From contig NZ_UUPU01000001.1 of NCBI RefSeq assembly GCF_900591205.1, positions 372,001 to 436,000 on the forward strand: 64,000 nt of DNA. The letters run 5' to 3'. Shown here piece by piece: positions 7,532-18,055 of this stretch. Origin of the DNA: Pseudomonas viridiflava (GTDB lineage: Bacteria; Pseudomonadota; Gammaproteobacteria; Pseudomonadales; Pseudomonadaceae). The notes under the pieces were generated by a model, which was not told the DNA's origin, searched no databases, and worked only from the letters and a program-made list of their open reading frames with translations. The position numbers and the translations under genes are program-made. The first letter of the stretch is position 1, and each line of letters starts with the position of its first letter.

Positions 7532-8926
7532 TTAAGGTTGTTTGAGGGCGATGGCTTGGGTGGCCGGGCTCGGCACTACATGGGCCGCGAGGCCGCCGGC
7601 GAACACCTGGTTACCGACCACGCGCAGGGTAATCACCTGGTAGCGCTGATCGGCCTTGACCGTCACCAGCGTGCCGCCCAAGGCGTTGGGCAGGCTGACC
7701 TGGTGTTCGCCGTGCTTGAGGCGCAGGCGGGTCACCTGGGTCATGTCCGGCAGGGTGCGCCAGGTGCGGGTGTCGGCGCCTTCGGTCACGGCCGAGGCGA
7801 TACCCAGTACCAGGCCCGCCATGGGGTTGGTCTTGTTCAGGTTGTTTTGCGCCACGCCACGGCTGACCGCACGCACGGTGGTGCGCAGGATGATCCCCGG
7901 CATGTCATCGCGCAGGGCGCGGCGCGACATGGCGGCAGTGCTGTTGAGCGCGGTGAGGTTCTGTTGCTGGCCGTCCACGCCGATCTGGGCGAAGGTCGCA
8001 GTGGAGGTGTCGGCCTTGATCACCGGGAACGACAGCGGGGTGATCACCAGGTTGCCATTGATCGGGATCGGCAGCGGCAGGCGAATCGAGTCACGAGCCG
8101 GGGCCAGGCCACTCTGGACCACGATCAGCACGTCGGTTTCATCCGCGCCGACCTTGGATTTGTCCAGTTCCTTCAGGGCCTGTTCCAGCAGCGGGGTGTT
8201 GGGGCGTAACTCGGCAGCCTTGCGGTAGCCGGGGGCGGCCAGGTCTTTTTCACCCAGGGCTTCGTAGACGAAGCCGGCCAGGTAATGGCTGAACGCACTC
8301 TGGTAGCTGTTTTTCAGGCCGACCACTTCCGGCGCGTTCAGGGCTTCCACCGGGTAGCCGCTGAGGTCTTTCATCTGGGTGGTCACGCCTTCGCGCTGGG
8401 CTTCGTTCTCGCGCTTGAGGTATTCCTTGTCGCGCAGGTCGGCGATCACCGCTTCGCGCTCGTGGGTCTTCTTGATTTCGGTGCGGGCGCCGTCGAAATC
8501 ATTCAGGGCCAGCAGGTTCAGGGCCATCTGCGTGGTCAGCATGACCTTTTCGTAGTCATAGCCTTCGTAGCGGCGCACCTTGTCGTTGACCAGGAAACTG
8601 CCGAACTGGGAAAGGTACTTTTCGCTGTCGAACTTGACCGACTCTTCCCACTTGTAGACTTGCAGGTCGGCGCTGCGCCAGGCGGTCTGGCTGCCGGTGA
8701 GGTCACCTTTGGCCCGCAGCAACTCGCCCTTTTCGAAGAAATAGAGCAGGTCCTTGTCGTCGCCGGTGTTGTTCTTTTCCAACAGCGTCAGTGCGCCGTC
8801 GACATTGCCGGAGGTCAATTGCTGGTTGGTGGCTTGCAGCTCGGTGTCGTAGCTGCGGAACATCGAACAACCGGACAGCAAGGTCACCGCCACGAGCGCG
8901 AGCGGAGGTAAGGCGCGAAATGCCAT
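7532..8926 (-). CDS. COG3014 family lipoprotein with TPR-like region
   Basis: Encodes 464 aa and is first in the operon. The lipobox LLSGC puts the lipidated Cys at 20. Residues 25-260 are helical and repeat-like (GNVDGALTLLEKNN, AGFVYEALGEKDLAAPGYRKAAELRP), resembling TPR units that bind partner proteins. The C-terminal part (about 260-464) is beta-rich. I use ATG 8926 with GGAAGAAG upstream; longer in-frame starts precede the signal peptide. COG3014 proteins occur with ycfL and lpoB in many gammaproteobacteria. A good sigma-70 promoter lies about 80 bp upstream. Confidence 0.8.
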   Translation of the reverse strand: MAFRALPPLALVAVTLLSGCSMFRSYDTELQATNQQLTSGNVDGALTLLEKNNTGDDKDLLYFFEKGELLRAKGDLTGSQTAWRSADLQVYKWEESVKFDSEKYLSQFGSFLVNDKVRRYEGYDYEKVMLTTQMALNLLALNDFDGARTEIKKTHEREAVIADLRDKEYLKRENEAQREGVTTQMKDLSGYPVEALNAPEVVGLKNSYQSAFSHYLAGFVYEALGEKDLAAPGYRKAAELRPNTPLLEQALKELDKSKVGADETDVLIVVQSGLAPARDSIRLPLPIPINGNLVITPLSFPVIKADTSTATFAQIGVDGQQQNLTALNSTAAMSRRALRDDMPGIILRTTVRAVSRGVAQNNLNKTNPMAGLVLGIASAVTEGADTRTWRTLPDMTQVTRLRLKHGEHQVSLPNALGGTLVTVKADQRYQVITLRVVGNQVFAGGLAAHVVPSPATQAIALKQP

Positions 8927-9008
8927 GCAACTTCTTCCCTGAAAGTATTGTGGTAATTCCTCATAAAAACGAGGAACGAAATTCCCTTTCGCACTAACAG
9001 GGCGCGGC

Positions 9009-9036
9009 ATTATAAGCACCATTGCTGGCTAAACAA
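9009..9036 (-). promoter_or_regulatory. Sigma-70 promoter for the COG3014-ycfL-lpoB operon
   Basis: On the minus strand a perfect TATAAT (9014-9009) is preceded at 16 bp by TTGTTT (9036-9031). Transcription would begin near 9002, giving a 75-nt leader to ATG 8926. Confidence 0.6.
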
Positions 9037-9185
9037 TGGCTTTTTGATGTGAGGCAGTCGACAGAAACGCCACCATTCGCCGTAAAAATGCCCCACCGTC
9101 CCAAACACCAAATCACTTACGCCTTGAGTCAAACCCTTTATGCCTTAACAATGTGTTACTTCGTATTTCCCTTTGAGATTCATTC

Positions 9186-11081
9186 ATGACTGCCCCCTTT
9201 CGTTTTCTCGCCTGGCTGCTGCTGCCGGCGCTGATGTCGTGCAGCTTCAACCTGTTGGCCGCAACTGCCGAGGGCGCCCCCCAAGCCCTGCATTTGCTGG
9301 ACTACATCGGCGCTGACTACCCGCAGACGGTGGAGGCGGGTAAGGTCATTGATGAATCCGAATACCGCGAACAGCTGGAGTTTCTCGGCGTGCTGCAGGG
9401 CTTGGTCGCAGAACTGCCGCAAAGGCCGGAACGCGCTGAGTTGATCAAGGGCATCGCGCAATTGTCATCGGCTGTATCGGCGCGTCAGGACGGCGCGACC
9501 GTCGCCCGCCAGGCCCGCCAATTGGGCGCCAAGCTGGCCGTGGCGTATGAAGTGAGCCAGGCCCCGGCGATTACCCCCGACCCCACCCGTGGCGCACCGC
9601 TGTATGCCCAGCATTGTTCGGTGTGCCACGGCACTGCCGGCGCCGGTGATGGGCCGGCAGGCGTGGGCTTGACCCCGCCACCGGCCAACCTGCAGGACGC
9701 GGCGCGCCTGGACCGCCTGAGCCTCTACGCGATCTACAACACCCTTGGCCTGGGCGTTGAAGGCACCGATATGCCGTCCTTCGCCGACCAACTGGATGAC
9801 CGCCAGCGCTGGGACCTGGCCACCTACATCGCCGGCTTCACCGCCGACCCGGCCGCCGCGAAGAGTGAGCAACCCTTCAACCTCGCCGACCTGGCCCGCC
9901 AGACCCCCAATGAAGTGCTCGCCGCAAGTGGCCCTGCCGCAGCCGCGACCTTCCGCGCCCAGCGTGCGCAACCGCCGCAGGTCAAGCGCGGCCCCGCGCA
10001 GTTGCTGGACTACACCGCGACCACGCTGGACAAGAGCCTCGCCGCATTCCGCAACGGTGACCACGAACAAGCCTACGATCTGTCGGTAGCCGCTTATCTG
10101 GAAGGCTTCGAGCTGGTGGAAAGCTCGCTGGATAACGTCGACGCCAACGTGCGCAAAGACACCGAGAAAGCCCTGATGGCTTACCGTCAGTCGTTGCAGG
10201 ATGGCCTGCCGATCGAGCAGGTGCAGCAGCGTCTGGACGTGGCCAAGGGCAAGCTCAGCGAATCCGCCGGCTTGCTGGGCAGCGACGGCTTGAGCTGGTC
10301 GTTGAGTTACATCTCCGGCCTGTTGATTCTGTTGCGTGAAGGTCTGGAAGCCATCCTGGTGCTGGCGGCCATCCTGGCGTTCCTGCGTAACACCGGCCAG
10401 CAATCGGCGGTGCGCAGCGTGAATGTGGGCTGGGGCCTGGCGCTATTGGCCGGTTTGGCGACCTGGGCGTTGGCGGCTTACGTGATTGATGTCAGCGGTG
10501 CCCAGCGTGAACTGCTGGAAGGCTGCACCGCGTTGTTCGCCAGTGTGATGGTGCTGTGGCTGGGCGTGTGGATGCACGACCGCCGCCACGCGGCGGCCTG
10601 GCAGGACTACATCAAGAGCAGCCTGGTGGGCGGTGGTGGGCGCTTTGGTTTTGCGATGCTGGCGTTTTTCTCGGTGTACCGCGAGTTGTTCGAGGTGATC
10701 CTGTTCTACGAAACCCTGTGGCTGCAAGCCGGCCCGGCCGGGCACAACGCGGTGCTGGCCGGTGGCGCCACGGCGCTGGTGCTGCTGGTGGGCCTGGCCT
10801 GGGTGATCCTGCGCGGCTCGGCCAAGCTGCCGCTGGCGCTGTTCTTCGGGATCAACGCGGCGTTGCTGTGCGCGCTGTCGGTGGTGTTCGCCGGGCATGG
10901 CGTGAAAGCGTTACAGGAAGCCGGCATCTTCGGCACGCGGCCGGTGGCGTTCTTTGACTTCGACTGGCTGGGCATCCACGCCGATGCCTACTCGTTGAGC
11001 GCGCAGGCCGTGGCGATCCTGGCGATTGTGGTGCTGTACGGCCGCAGTCGCCTGGCCGAAAAACGCCGAGTGGCGGCATAA
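9186..11081 (+). CDS. Cytochrome c / FTR1 family iron permease fusion
   Basis: Encodes 631 aa. A signal peptide is followed by a class I cytochrome c domain with heme motif CSVCH near residue 144 and a likely distal Met in MPSFADQL near 197. A helical periplasmic linker (about 230-365) follows. The C-terminal membrane domain (370-625) has seven or so segments with both FTR1 iron motifs, REGLE near 383 and RELFE near 498. FTR1 permeases move iron across the inner membrane with redox input; here the cytochrome is fused, so heme oxidation of Fe(II) may be coupled to import. Two bases separate its stop from the next ATG. The architecture is known in pseudomonads; the mechanism is inferred. Confidence 0.9.
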   Translation: MTAPFRFLAWLLLPALMSCSFNLLAATAEGAPQALHLLDYIGADYPQTVEAGKVIDESEYREQLEFLGVLQGLVAELPQRPERAELIKGIAQLSSAVSARQDGATVARQARQLGAKLAVAYEVSQAPAITPDPTRGAPLYAQHCSVCHGTAGAGDGPAGVGLTPPPANLQDAARLDRLSLYAIYNTLGLGVEGTDMPSFADQLDDRQRWDLATYIAGFTADPAAAKSEQPFNLADLARQTPNEVLAASGPAAAATFRAQRAQPPQVKRGPAQLLDYTATTLDKSLAAFRNGDHEQAYDLSVAAYLEGFELVESSLDNVDANVRKDTEKALMAYRQSLQDGLPIEQVQQRLDVAKGKLSESAGLLGSDGLSWSLSYISGLLILLREGLEAILVLAAILAFLRNTGQQSAVRSVNVGWGLALLAGLATWALAAYVIDVSGAQRELLEGCTALFASVMVLWLGVWMHDRRHAAAWQDYIKSSLVGGGGRFGFAMLAFFSVYRELFEVILFYETLWLQAGPAGHNAVLAGGATALVLLVGLAWVILRGSAKLPLALFFGINAALLCALSVVFAGHGVKALQEAGIFGTRPVAFFDFDWLGIHADAYSLSAQAVAILAIVVLYGRSRLAEKRRVAA

Positions 11082-11083
11082 GC

Positions 11084-11539
11084 ATGCGGGTCTGGATCGA
11101 CGCCGATGCCTGCCCGCGGGCAGCCAAGGATCAAGTAGTGAAGTTCGCTCTCAAGCGCCAGTTCGAGGTGGTGCTGGTGGCCGGGCAGAGCCAGATCAAG
11201 CCGAGCTTCTCGTGCGTCAAGCTGATCGTGGTGCCCAGCGGTCCGGATGCGGCGGATGACTACCTGGTGGAGCACGCCGTGCCCGGCGAGCTGGTGATCT
11301 GCAGCGATGTGCCCCTTGCCGACCGCCTGGTGAAGAAGGGCGTGACGGCCCTCGACCCACGGGGCAAGGAGTTCAGCCCGGCGAACATGAGCGAGCGGCT
11401 GGCGGTGCGCAACCTGTTTACCGACCTGCGTGAGCAAGGCCAGATGGGCGGCGGGCCACCGCCCCATGGGGAAAAGGACAAGCAAGCGTTTGCCAACTCC
11501 CTGGACCGCATTCTCACTCGGCTGATGCGCCAAACCTGA
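11084..11539 (+). CDS. YaiI/YqxD family protein (UPF0178, DUF188)
   Basis: Encodes 151 aa. Conserved motifs of UPF0178 are clear: IDADACPRAAKDQ at the N-terminus, a central DYLVEHAVPGELVICSDVPLA, and LDPRGKEFSPANMSERLAVR. The aspartate-rich motifs suggest a PIN-like nuclease fold, but activity is not established for the family as far as I know. No signal peptide or membrane segment, so it is cytoplasmic. It starts two bases after the FTR1 gene stop and is probably cotranscribed, though no functional tie is obvious. Confidence 0.9.
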   Translation: MRVWIDADACPRAAKDQVVKFALKRQFEVVLVAGQSQIKPSFSCVKLIVVPSGPDAADDYLVEHAVPGELVICSDVPLADRLVKKGVTALDPRGKEFSPANMSERLAVRNLFTDLREQGQMGGGPPPHGEKDKQAFANSLDRILTRLMRQT

Positions 11540-11540
11540 C

Positions 11541-11712
11541 CCTGTGGCGAGCGGGCTTGCTGTGGAGTGCAGGCTTGTTGTGGCGAGCGGGCTTGCCCGC
11601 GTTGGGTGGCGAAGCCGCCCTAATTCAGGCGACGGGCTGGTTCAGCCAACACACGGTTGCAGGGTTTGGGGCTGCTGCGCAGCCCAACGCGGGCAAGCCC
11701 GCTCGCCACAGC
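11541..11712. repeat. REP-type element, class B, with internal hairpin
   Basis: GTGGCGAGCGGGCTTGCCCG (from 11580) and its reverse complement ending at 11709 form long arms, with the inner sequence ggcggcttcgcc-like hairpin and GGGGCTGCTGCGCAGCCC next to the right arm. A partial extra arm (ctgtggcgagcgggcttg) lies at 11541. It differs in sequence from the class A REPs of this window. Confidence 0.8.
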
Positions 11713-11784
11713 TAGCCGACACTCCACAACAAGCTGGCACTCCCCAACAAGCCGGCACTCCCCAACAAGCCGGCACTCCCCAGC
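11713..11784. repeat. Four tandem 18-bp repeats
   Basis: Units begin at 11713, 11731, 11749 and 11767. The consensus is aagccggcactccccaac; units 2 to 4 differ by one or two bases and unit 1 by more. The array sits between the class B REP and the 3' end of elbB and codes for nothing obvious. Confidence 0.8.
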
Positions 11785-11819
11785 AAGCCCAGCTCACCAC
11801 TCCAGCTCAGTTATCAGCG

Positions 11820-12485
11820 TCAGTCATCCTCGTGGGTCAGCTCCAGCACCCGGTCCACCAGCTTGTTGATGCCTGACGCGACCTCGCTGATGTTCTTGCC
11901 CAGCATGTAGGCCGGGGTGCTCACCAGTTTGCGTGCCTTGTCTTCGACGATGTCTTCCACCGTGCACTCGTGATGGGTGGCGCCCATTTTGTCCAGGGCG
12001 GCGGCGGTGTCGGCGTCGTTGCCGATGGTGCAGGTCACGCCGGGGCCGTAGATCTTCGCGGCCAGCGCCGGCGAGATGCAGATCAGCCCCACTGGCTTAC
12101 CCGCTTCGGCGAAGGCTTCAGCCAGCGCCAGCACCTGAGGGTTGACGCTGCAACCCGCGCCTTCCACGGCAAAGTTCGATAGGTTTTTCGCCGCGCCAAA
12201 CCCACCGGGCACGATCAGCGCATCGAACTCGTCGGCGTTGGCTTCCTGAATATTCTTCACTTCACCCCGGGCAATGCGCGCCGATTCCACCAGCACGTTG
12301 CGCGACTCGGGCATTTCTTCCCCGGTGAGGTGGTTGATCACATGCAATTGCGCGATATCGGGTGCAAAGCATTGGACCTGAGCGCCGCGCTGATCCAGGC
12401 GCAGCAGCGTGATCACGCTTTCGTGGATCTCTGCGCCGTCGTACACGCCACAGCCTGAAAGGATCACTGCAATTTTTTTGCTCAT
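11820..12485 (-). CDS. elbB: Isoprenoid biosynthesis glyoxalase ElbB
   Basis: Encodes 221 aa of the DJ-1/PfpI superfamily. IAVILSGCGVYDGAEIHESV at the N-terminus and DALIVPGGFGAAKNLSNFA are ElbB hallmarks; the nucleophilic-elbow cysteine is in GLICISPALAAK near residue 135. E. coli ElbB has weak glyoxalase activity and was first noted for increased lycopene yield. Cytoplasmic. AGGAGA lies eight bases before ATG 12485; ATG 12491 is too close to that site. It is divergent from the sterol desaturase gene. Confidence 0.92.
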   Translation of the reverse strand: MSKKIAVILSGCGVYDGAEIHESVITLLRLDQRGAQVQCFAPDIAQLHVINHLTGEEMPESRNVLVESARIARGEVKNIQEANADEFDALIVPGGFGAAKNLSNFAVEGAGCSVNPQVLALAEAFAEAGKPVGLICISPALAAKIYGPGVTCTIGNDADTAAALDKMGATHHECTVEDIVEDKARKLVSTPAYMLGKNISEVASGINKLVDRVLELTHEDD

Positions 12486-12601
12486 GGGCATTTCTCCTGG
12501 GGTCTTGGCGTTAAATGTCTACTAATTTGTAAGCTGTTGCCAATGGGATCTCGCCTCGCTGCACCTAATCTTGATGTAACAAAAATAGACCGGACTAGCC
12601 C

Positions 12602-13837
12602 ATGGACTTCGTGCCTTACGCGGTGCCGTTTTTCATTGCCTTGATTGTGCTGGAGCTGCTGGCCGACCGCTGGCGCGGCGAGCGCAATTATCGTGTGGCG
12701 GATGCCATCAACAGCCTCAGCACCGGTGTGCTTTCCACCACCACGGGCCTGTTGACCAAGGGCGTGGGGCTGCTGACCTATGCATTCGCCCTCAAGCACC
12801 TGGCCGTGCTCGAGCTGCCTGCCCACAGCGTCTGGACCTGGGTGTTCGCCTTCGTGTTCTACGACTTCTGCTACTACTGGCTGCATCGCTGCGGCCATGA
12901 GCGCAACATCCTGTGGGCCGCGCACTCGGTGCACCACCAGAGCGAGGACTACAACCTCACCACGGCCCTGCGCCAGACCAGCACCGGCTTTCTGCTGAGC
13001 TGGATTTTCTACCTGCCCCTGGCCGTGCTCGGCGTGCCGCTGGTGGTGTTTATCAGTGTGGCCTCGCTCAATCTGCTGTACCAGTTCTGGGTGCACACCC
13101 GGCATGTGCCCAAGCTCGGCTGGTTCGAATGGTTCTTCGTCACACCGTCCAATCATCGGGCCCACCATGCACAGAATGCTCTCTACATGGATCGCAACTA
13201 CGGCGGGGTGTTCATTATTTGGGACCGCTTGTTCGGCAGCTTTCAGGAAGAAGACGAGAACGAGCCGGTGATTTTCGGCGTGACCACGCCCCTGGCCAGT
13301 TGGAACCCGTTGTGGGCCAACCTGCAGTTTTATGCGCAGTTATGGAGTGATGCGCGCCGCACCGAGCGCTGGTGGGACAAGTTGCGCATCTGGTTCATGC
13401 GCACCGGCTGGCGCCCGGCGGACGTGCAGGCCAAGTACCCGCTGGCCAAGCCGGATTTAAGCCAGTTCCGTAAATTCGAGGTGCCGCTGGACGCGCGCCA
13501 GCAGGTGTATGTCGCCCTGCAATTTGCGGCGTACGTGGGGTTTGGCAGTTATTTGATGAATTTCGGCGAGGGGCTGCCCACGGCGGCGCTGATCCTGGGC
13601 TGGAGTGCGATGGCGTGGGGGCTGTTTACGTTGGGCGTGGCCCTGGAGAACCGCCCATGGGCCTTTAAAGCCGAGCTGCTGCGCCTGGTGCTGAATCTAC
13701 CGTTGGTATGGCTGGCGCCTTTGGTCGGGCTGTGGCCGGCCAGCAGTTTGGGCTGGCTGGGCCTGGTGTGTTACAGCCTGATCAGCGGCATCGGCCTCTA
13801 CTGCTGTAGAAGCCGGCTTACTCGACTGGTGTCTTAG
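12602..13837 (+). CDS. Sterol desaturase/fatty acid hydroxylase family membrane protein
   Basis: Encodes 411 aa. Several hydrophobic segments cover about residues 1-25, 35-95 and 125-165, and a second hydrophobic block spans 305-405. Histidine motifs for a di-iron centre are present: HRCGHE near residue 98, HSVHHQSE near 110, and NHRAHHAQN near 185. Members hydroxylate or desaturate membrane lipids or open ether bonds (alkylglycerol monooxygenase type), using O2. The lipid substrate cannot be assigned. The C-terminal membrane extension exceeds the minimal family length (about 260-300 aa). Its last 20 bp overlap the convergent DedA gene. Confidence 0.85.
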   Translation: MDFVPYAVPFFIALIVLELLADRWRGERNYRVADAINSLSTGVLSTTTGLLTKGVGLLTYAFALKHLAVLELPAHSVWTWVFAFVFYDFCYYWLHRCGHERNILWAAHSVHHQSEDYNLTTALRQTSTGFLLSWIFYLPLAVLGVPLVVFISVASLNLLYQFWVHTRHVPKLGWFEWFFVTPSNHRAHHAQNALYMDRNYGGVFIIWDRLFGSFQEEDENEPVIFGVTTPLASWNPLWANLQFYAQLWSDARRTERWWDKLRIWFMRTGWRPADVQAKYPLAKPDLSQFRKFEVPLDARQQVYVALQFAAYVGFGSYLMNFGEGLPTAALILGWSAMAWGLFTLGVALENRPWAFKAELLRLVLNLPLVWLAPLVGLWPASSLGWLGLVCYSLISGIGLYCCRSRLTRLVS

Positions 13838-14453
13838 GCGTTTCGACCGGGGCCGGCTCGGCGGCGAGCCGGGCCTTGGCATCGGCACACGCCTGGCGGG
13901 CGATACGGGCGTTCTTGAAGCGGCGGCGCAGCCACAGGCCAAAGCCCAGCAACAACAAGGCGCCCAACACCCACAGCTCGTACTTCTTGACGCTGCCCAG
14001 CATGCCTTCCAGCACCGCGCCGAAGTGATACGCCGCAGCGCCCAGCGCGGCAGCCCAGACTGCGGCGCCGATCCCGTTGAGAATCAGGTAACGCACCGGC
14101 GGGTAGCCCGACAAGCCAATCGCCACCGGCATCACCGTGCGCAATCCGTAGACAAAGCGGAAGCTCAACACCCAGATGTCCGGATGCTTGCGGATATGTT
14201 CCAGGGCTTTGTCGCCCATCAATTGCCAGCGCGGTTTGCGCGCCAGCAATTTGCGGCCGTGCTTGCGCCCCAGGAAGTACCACAGCTGGTCGCCGGCGTA
14301 GCTGCCAAAAAAGGCAACGACCACCACCAGGTTGATATCCATGTATCCACGGAACGCCAGGAAGCCTGCGAGAACCAAGATGGTTTCGCCTTCGAAGAAC
14401 GTGCCTAGGAAGAGGGCAAAGTAGCCGAAGTCATGCAGAAATTGTTGAAGCAT
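13818..14453 (-). CDS. DedA family inner-membrane protein
   Basis: Encodes 211 aa with about five hydrophobic segments. DedA motifs are visible: FFEGETILVLAGFLAFRGY, GSYAGDQLWYFLGRKHG and the FRFVYGLRTVMPVAIGLSGY loop with conserved arginines. DedA proteins are thought to be lipid flippases (undecaprenyl phosphate or phospholipid) that depend on membrane potential. The last 25 residues are a charged, A/P-rich cytoplasmic tail. I use ATG 14453; the open frame runs further upstream into the hemB region but loses homology. The 3' end overlaps the sterol desaturase gene by 20 bp on the opposite strand. Confidence 0.88.
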   Translation of the reverse strand: MLQQFLHDFGYFALFLGTFFEGETILVLAGFLAFRGYMDINLVVVVAFFGSYAGDQLWYFLGRKHGRKLLARKPRWQLMGDKALEHIRKHPDIWVLSFRFVYGLRTVMPVAIGLSGYPPVRYLILNGIGAAVWAAALGAAAYHFGAVLEGMLGSVKKYELWVLGALLLLGFGLWLRRRFKNARIARQACADAKARLAAEPAPVETPKTPVE

Positions 14454-14639
14454 GGTCTGGGTGCTGGCGAAATGAACGCGCAGCCTACGCCTTCGTGAAC
14501 ATTCATGAAAGTATCGAGATGTGTCACGAAGTGAACAATTCCTACATAAACGACGAATGCGACTACAGGTCGCGTCGATAAGCACAACTGTCATTCCTTC
14601 GTCATAATGGCCGCTTATAACTGCAACACTCGCCCGTAA

Positions 14640-15674
<1,035 letters not shown>

Positions 15675-15692
15675 CCCTCACAGGAACACTCG

Positions 15693-17915
15693 ATGAATAC
15701 CGAAGGACTCTCAGAAGTTGCCGTAAAAGACGCTCACCCGGTGGTGGAACAAGTCAGCGAGACTCCGCCGGAGCTGGAACCTGCGCCGCCTGCCGCAGTG
15801 GTCGAGGCGCCTGCGCCGGCCCCGGTAGCCGCCGTGACCAACCTGGATGACAGCAGCCTGTACATCCACCGCGAGCTGTCACAACTGCAATTCAACATCC
15901 GCGTGCTGGAACAGGCGCTGGATGAGTCCTACCCGCTGCTGGAACGGCTGAAGTTCCTGCTGATTTTCTCCAGCAACCTGGACGAGTTCTTCGAGATCCG
16001 CGTCGCCGGCCTCAAAAAGCAAATCACCTTCGCCCGTGAACAAGCCGGCGCCGACGGCTTGCAGCCGCATCAGGCGCTGGCGCGCATCAGCGAGCTGGTG
16101 CACGGTCATGTGGACCGCCAATACGCGATCCTCAACGACATCCTGCTGCCGGAACTGGAAAAACATCAGGTCCGCTTCATTCGTCGCCGTCACTGGACCA
16201 CCAAAATCAAAACCTGGGTGCGCCGCTATTTCCGCGACGAAATCGCGCCGATCATCACCCCGATCGGTCTCGACCCGACGCACCCGTTCCCGTTGCTGGT
16301 GAACAAGAGCCTCAACTTTATCGTCGAGCTGGAAGGTATCGACGCCTTCGGTCGCGACTCGGGCCTGGCGATCATCCCGGCGCCGCGTCTGTTGCCGCGC
16401 ATCATCAAGGTGCCGGAAGAGGTGGGCGGGCCTGGCGACAACTATGTATTCCTGTCGTCGATGATCCACGCGCACGCCGATGACCTGTTCCAGGGCATGA
16501 AGGTCAAGGGCTGCTACCAGTTCCGCCTGACCCGTAACGCCGACCTGGCACTGGACTCCGAAGACGTCGAAGACTTGGCCCGTGCCCTGCGCGGCGAGCT
16601 GTTCTCGCGGCGCTACGGTGACGCGGTGCGCCTGGAAGTGGCGGACACCTGCCCCAAACACCTGTCGGACTACCTGCTCAAGCAGTTCAACCTGGGCGAG
16701 ACCGAGCTGTACCAGGTCAACGGCCCGGTGAACCTGACGCGCCTGTTCAGCATCACCGGCCTGGACAGCCACCCGGAGCTGCAATACAAGCCGTTCACCC
16801 CGCAGATCCCGAAACTGCTGCAAAACAGCGAGAACATTTTCAGCGTGATCAGCAAGCAGGACATCCTGCTGCTGCACCCGTTCGAGTCGTTCACCCCGGT
16901 GGTCGACCTGCTGCGCCAGGCCGCCAAGGACCCGCACGTATTGGCCGTGCGCCAGACCCTGTACCGCTCCGGCGCCAACTCGGAAATCGTCGATGCCCTG
17001 GTAGACGCTGCGCGTAACGGCAAGGAGGTCACCGCGGTGATCGAATTGCGTGCGCGTTTCGACGAGGAATCCAACCTGCAACTGGCCAGCCGCCTGCAAG
17101 CGGCCGGTGCGGTGGTGATCTATGGCGTGGTCGGCTTCAAGACCCACGCCAAGATGATGCTGATCCTGCGCCGTGAAGCCGGTGAGATCGTGCGTTACGC
17201 CCACTTGGGCACCGGCAACTACCACGCCGGCAACGCCAAGCTCTACACCGACTACAGCCTGCTGACCTCCGACGACGCCTTGTGCGAAGACGTCGGTAAG
17301 TTGTTCAGCCAGTTGATCGGCATGGGCAAGACCTTGCGCATGAAGAAGCTGCTGCACGCACCGTTCACGCTCAAGAAGGGCATGCTCGACATGATTGCCC
17401 GCGAGACCCAGTTCGCCCTCGACGGCAAACCGGCGCACATCATCGCCAAGTTCAACTCGCTGACCGATCCGAAAATCATCCGCGCGTTGTACAAGGCCAG
17501 CCAGTCCGGTGTCCGCATCGACCTGGTGGTGCGCGGCATGTGCTGCCTGCGTCCGGGCATTGTCGGCGTGTCGCATAACATCCATGTGCGTTCGATCATC
17601 GGGCGCTTCCTGGAGCACACGCGGGTGTTCTACTTCCTCAATGGCGGCGAAGAGCAGATGTTCCTCTCCAGTGCCGACTGGATGGAGCGCAACCTCGACA
17701 AGCGTGTGGAGACTTGCTTCCCGGTGGAAGGCAAGAAGTTGATCATGCGGGTCAAGAAGGAGCTGGAAAGCTACCTCACCGACAACACCCACAGCTGGAG
17801 CCTGCAGTCGGACGGCCGCTACGTACGCAACACGCCAACCGGCAACCAGAACCCGCGCAGCGCGCAGGCGACGCTGCTGGAGAAGTTGGGTAGCCCGATT
17901 CTGACGGTGAATTAA
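15693..17915 (+). CDS. ppk: Polyphosphate kinase 1
   Basis: Encodes 740 aa. It polymerises the gamma-phosphate of ATP into polyphosphate. The PPK1 core begins at about residue 52 ([19 protein letters not shown]) after a proline/alanine-rich, probably disordered extension. The autophosphorylated His is in GFKTHAKMM near residue 487 and the second catalytic His in [10 protein letters not shown] near 640. The phospholipase D-like C-terminal domains are complete. AGGAACACTCG precedes ATG 15693. It faces ppx across a REP palindrome, the classic synthesis/degradation pair but in convergent order. Confidence 0.97.
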   Translation: MNTEGLSEVAVKDAHPVVEQVSETPPELEPAPPAAVVEAPAPAPVAAVTNLDDSSLYIHRELSQLQFNIRVLEQALDESYPLLERLKFLLIFSSNLDEFFEIRVAGLKKQITFAREQAGADGLQPHQALARISELVHGHVDRQYAILNDILLPELEKHQVRFIRRRHWTTKIKTWVRRYFRDEIAPIITPIGLDPTHPFPLLVNKSLNFIVELEGIDAFGRDSGLAIIPAPRLLPRIIKVPEEVGGPGDNYVFLSSMIHAHADDLFQGMKVKGCYQFRLTRNADLALDSEDVEDLARALRGELFSRRYGDAVRLEVADTCPKHLSDYLLKQFNLGETELYQVNGPVNLTRLFSITGLDSHPELQYKPFTPQIPKLLQNSENIFSVISKQDILLLHPFESFTPVVDLLRQAAKDPHVLAVRQTLYRSGANSEIVDALVDAARNGKEVTAVIELRARFDEESNLQLASRLQAAGAVVIYGVVGFKTHAKMMLILRREAGEIVRYAHLGTGNYHAGNAKLYTDYSLLTSDDALCEDVGKLFSQLIGMGKTLRMKKLLHAPFTLKKGMLDMIARETQFALDGKPAHIIAKFNSLTDPKIIRALYKASQSGVRIDLVVRGMCCLRPGIVGVSHNIHVRSIIGRFLEHTRVFYFLNGGEEQMFLSSADWMERNLDKRVETCFPVEGKKLIMRVKKELESYLTDNTHSWSLQSDGRYVRNTPTGNQNPRSAQATLLEKLGSPILTVN

Positions 17916-17936
17916 GGCCGCTGAAACACTAAACAG

Positions 17937-18025
17937 TGTGGGAGCGGGCTTGCCCGCGATGACGGAGTGTCAGTCAATGCATCGTTGACTGACCTACCGC
18001 CATCGCGGGCAAGCCCGCTCCCACA
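17937..18025. repeat. REP/REPIN palindrome, class A
   Basis: Arms TGTGGGAGCGGGCTTGCCCG and its complement enclose a centre with gtcagtcaa / ttgactgac. It lies between the convergent ppk and ppx stops. Confidence 0.87.
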
Positions 18026-18055
18026 TTTGTTTTTCGGTGTTGTTTAGACAGAGGC

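Noticed and set aside
15879..17792. 637-codon open frame on the minus strand
   Set aside because: It lies entirely antisense to ppk. Long antisense frames are expected in GC-rich DNA, and the translation shows no recognisable family.
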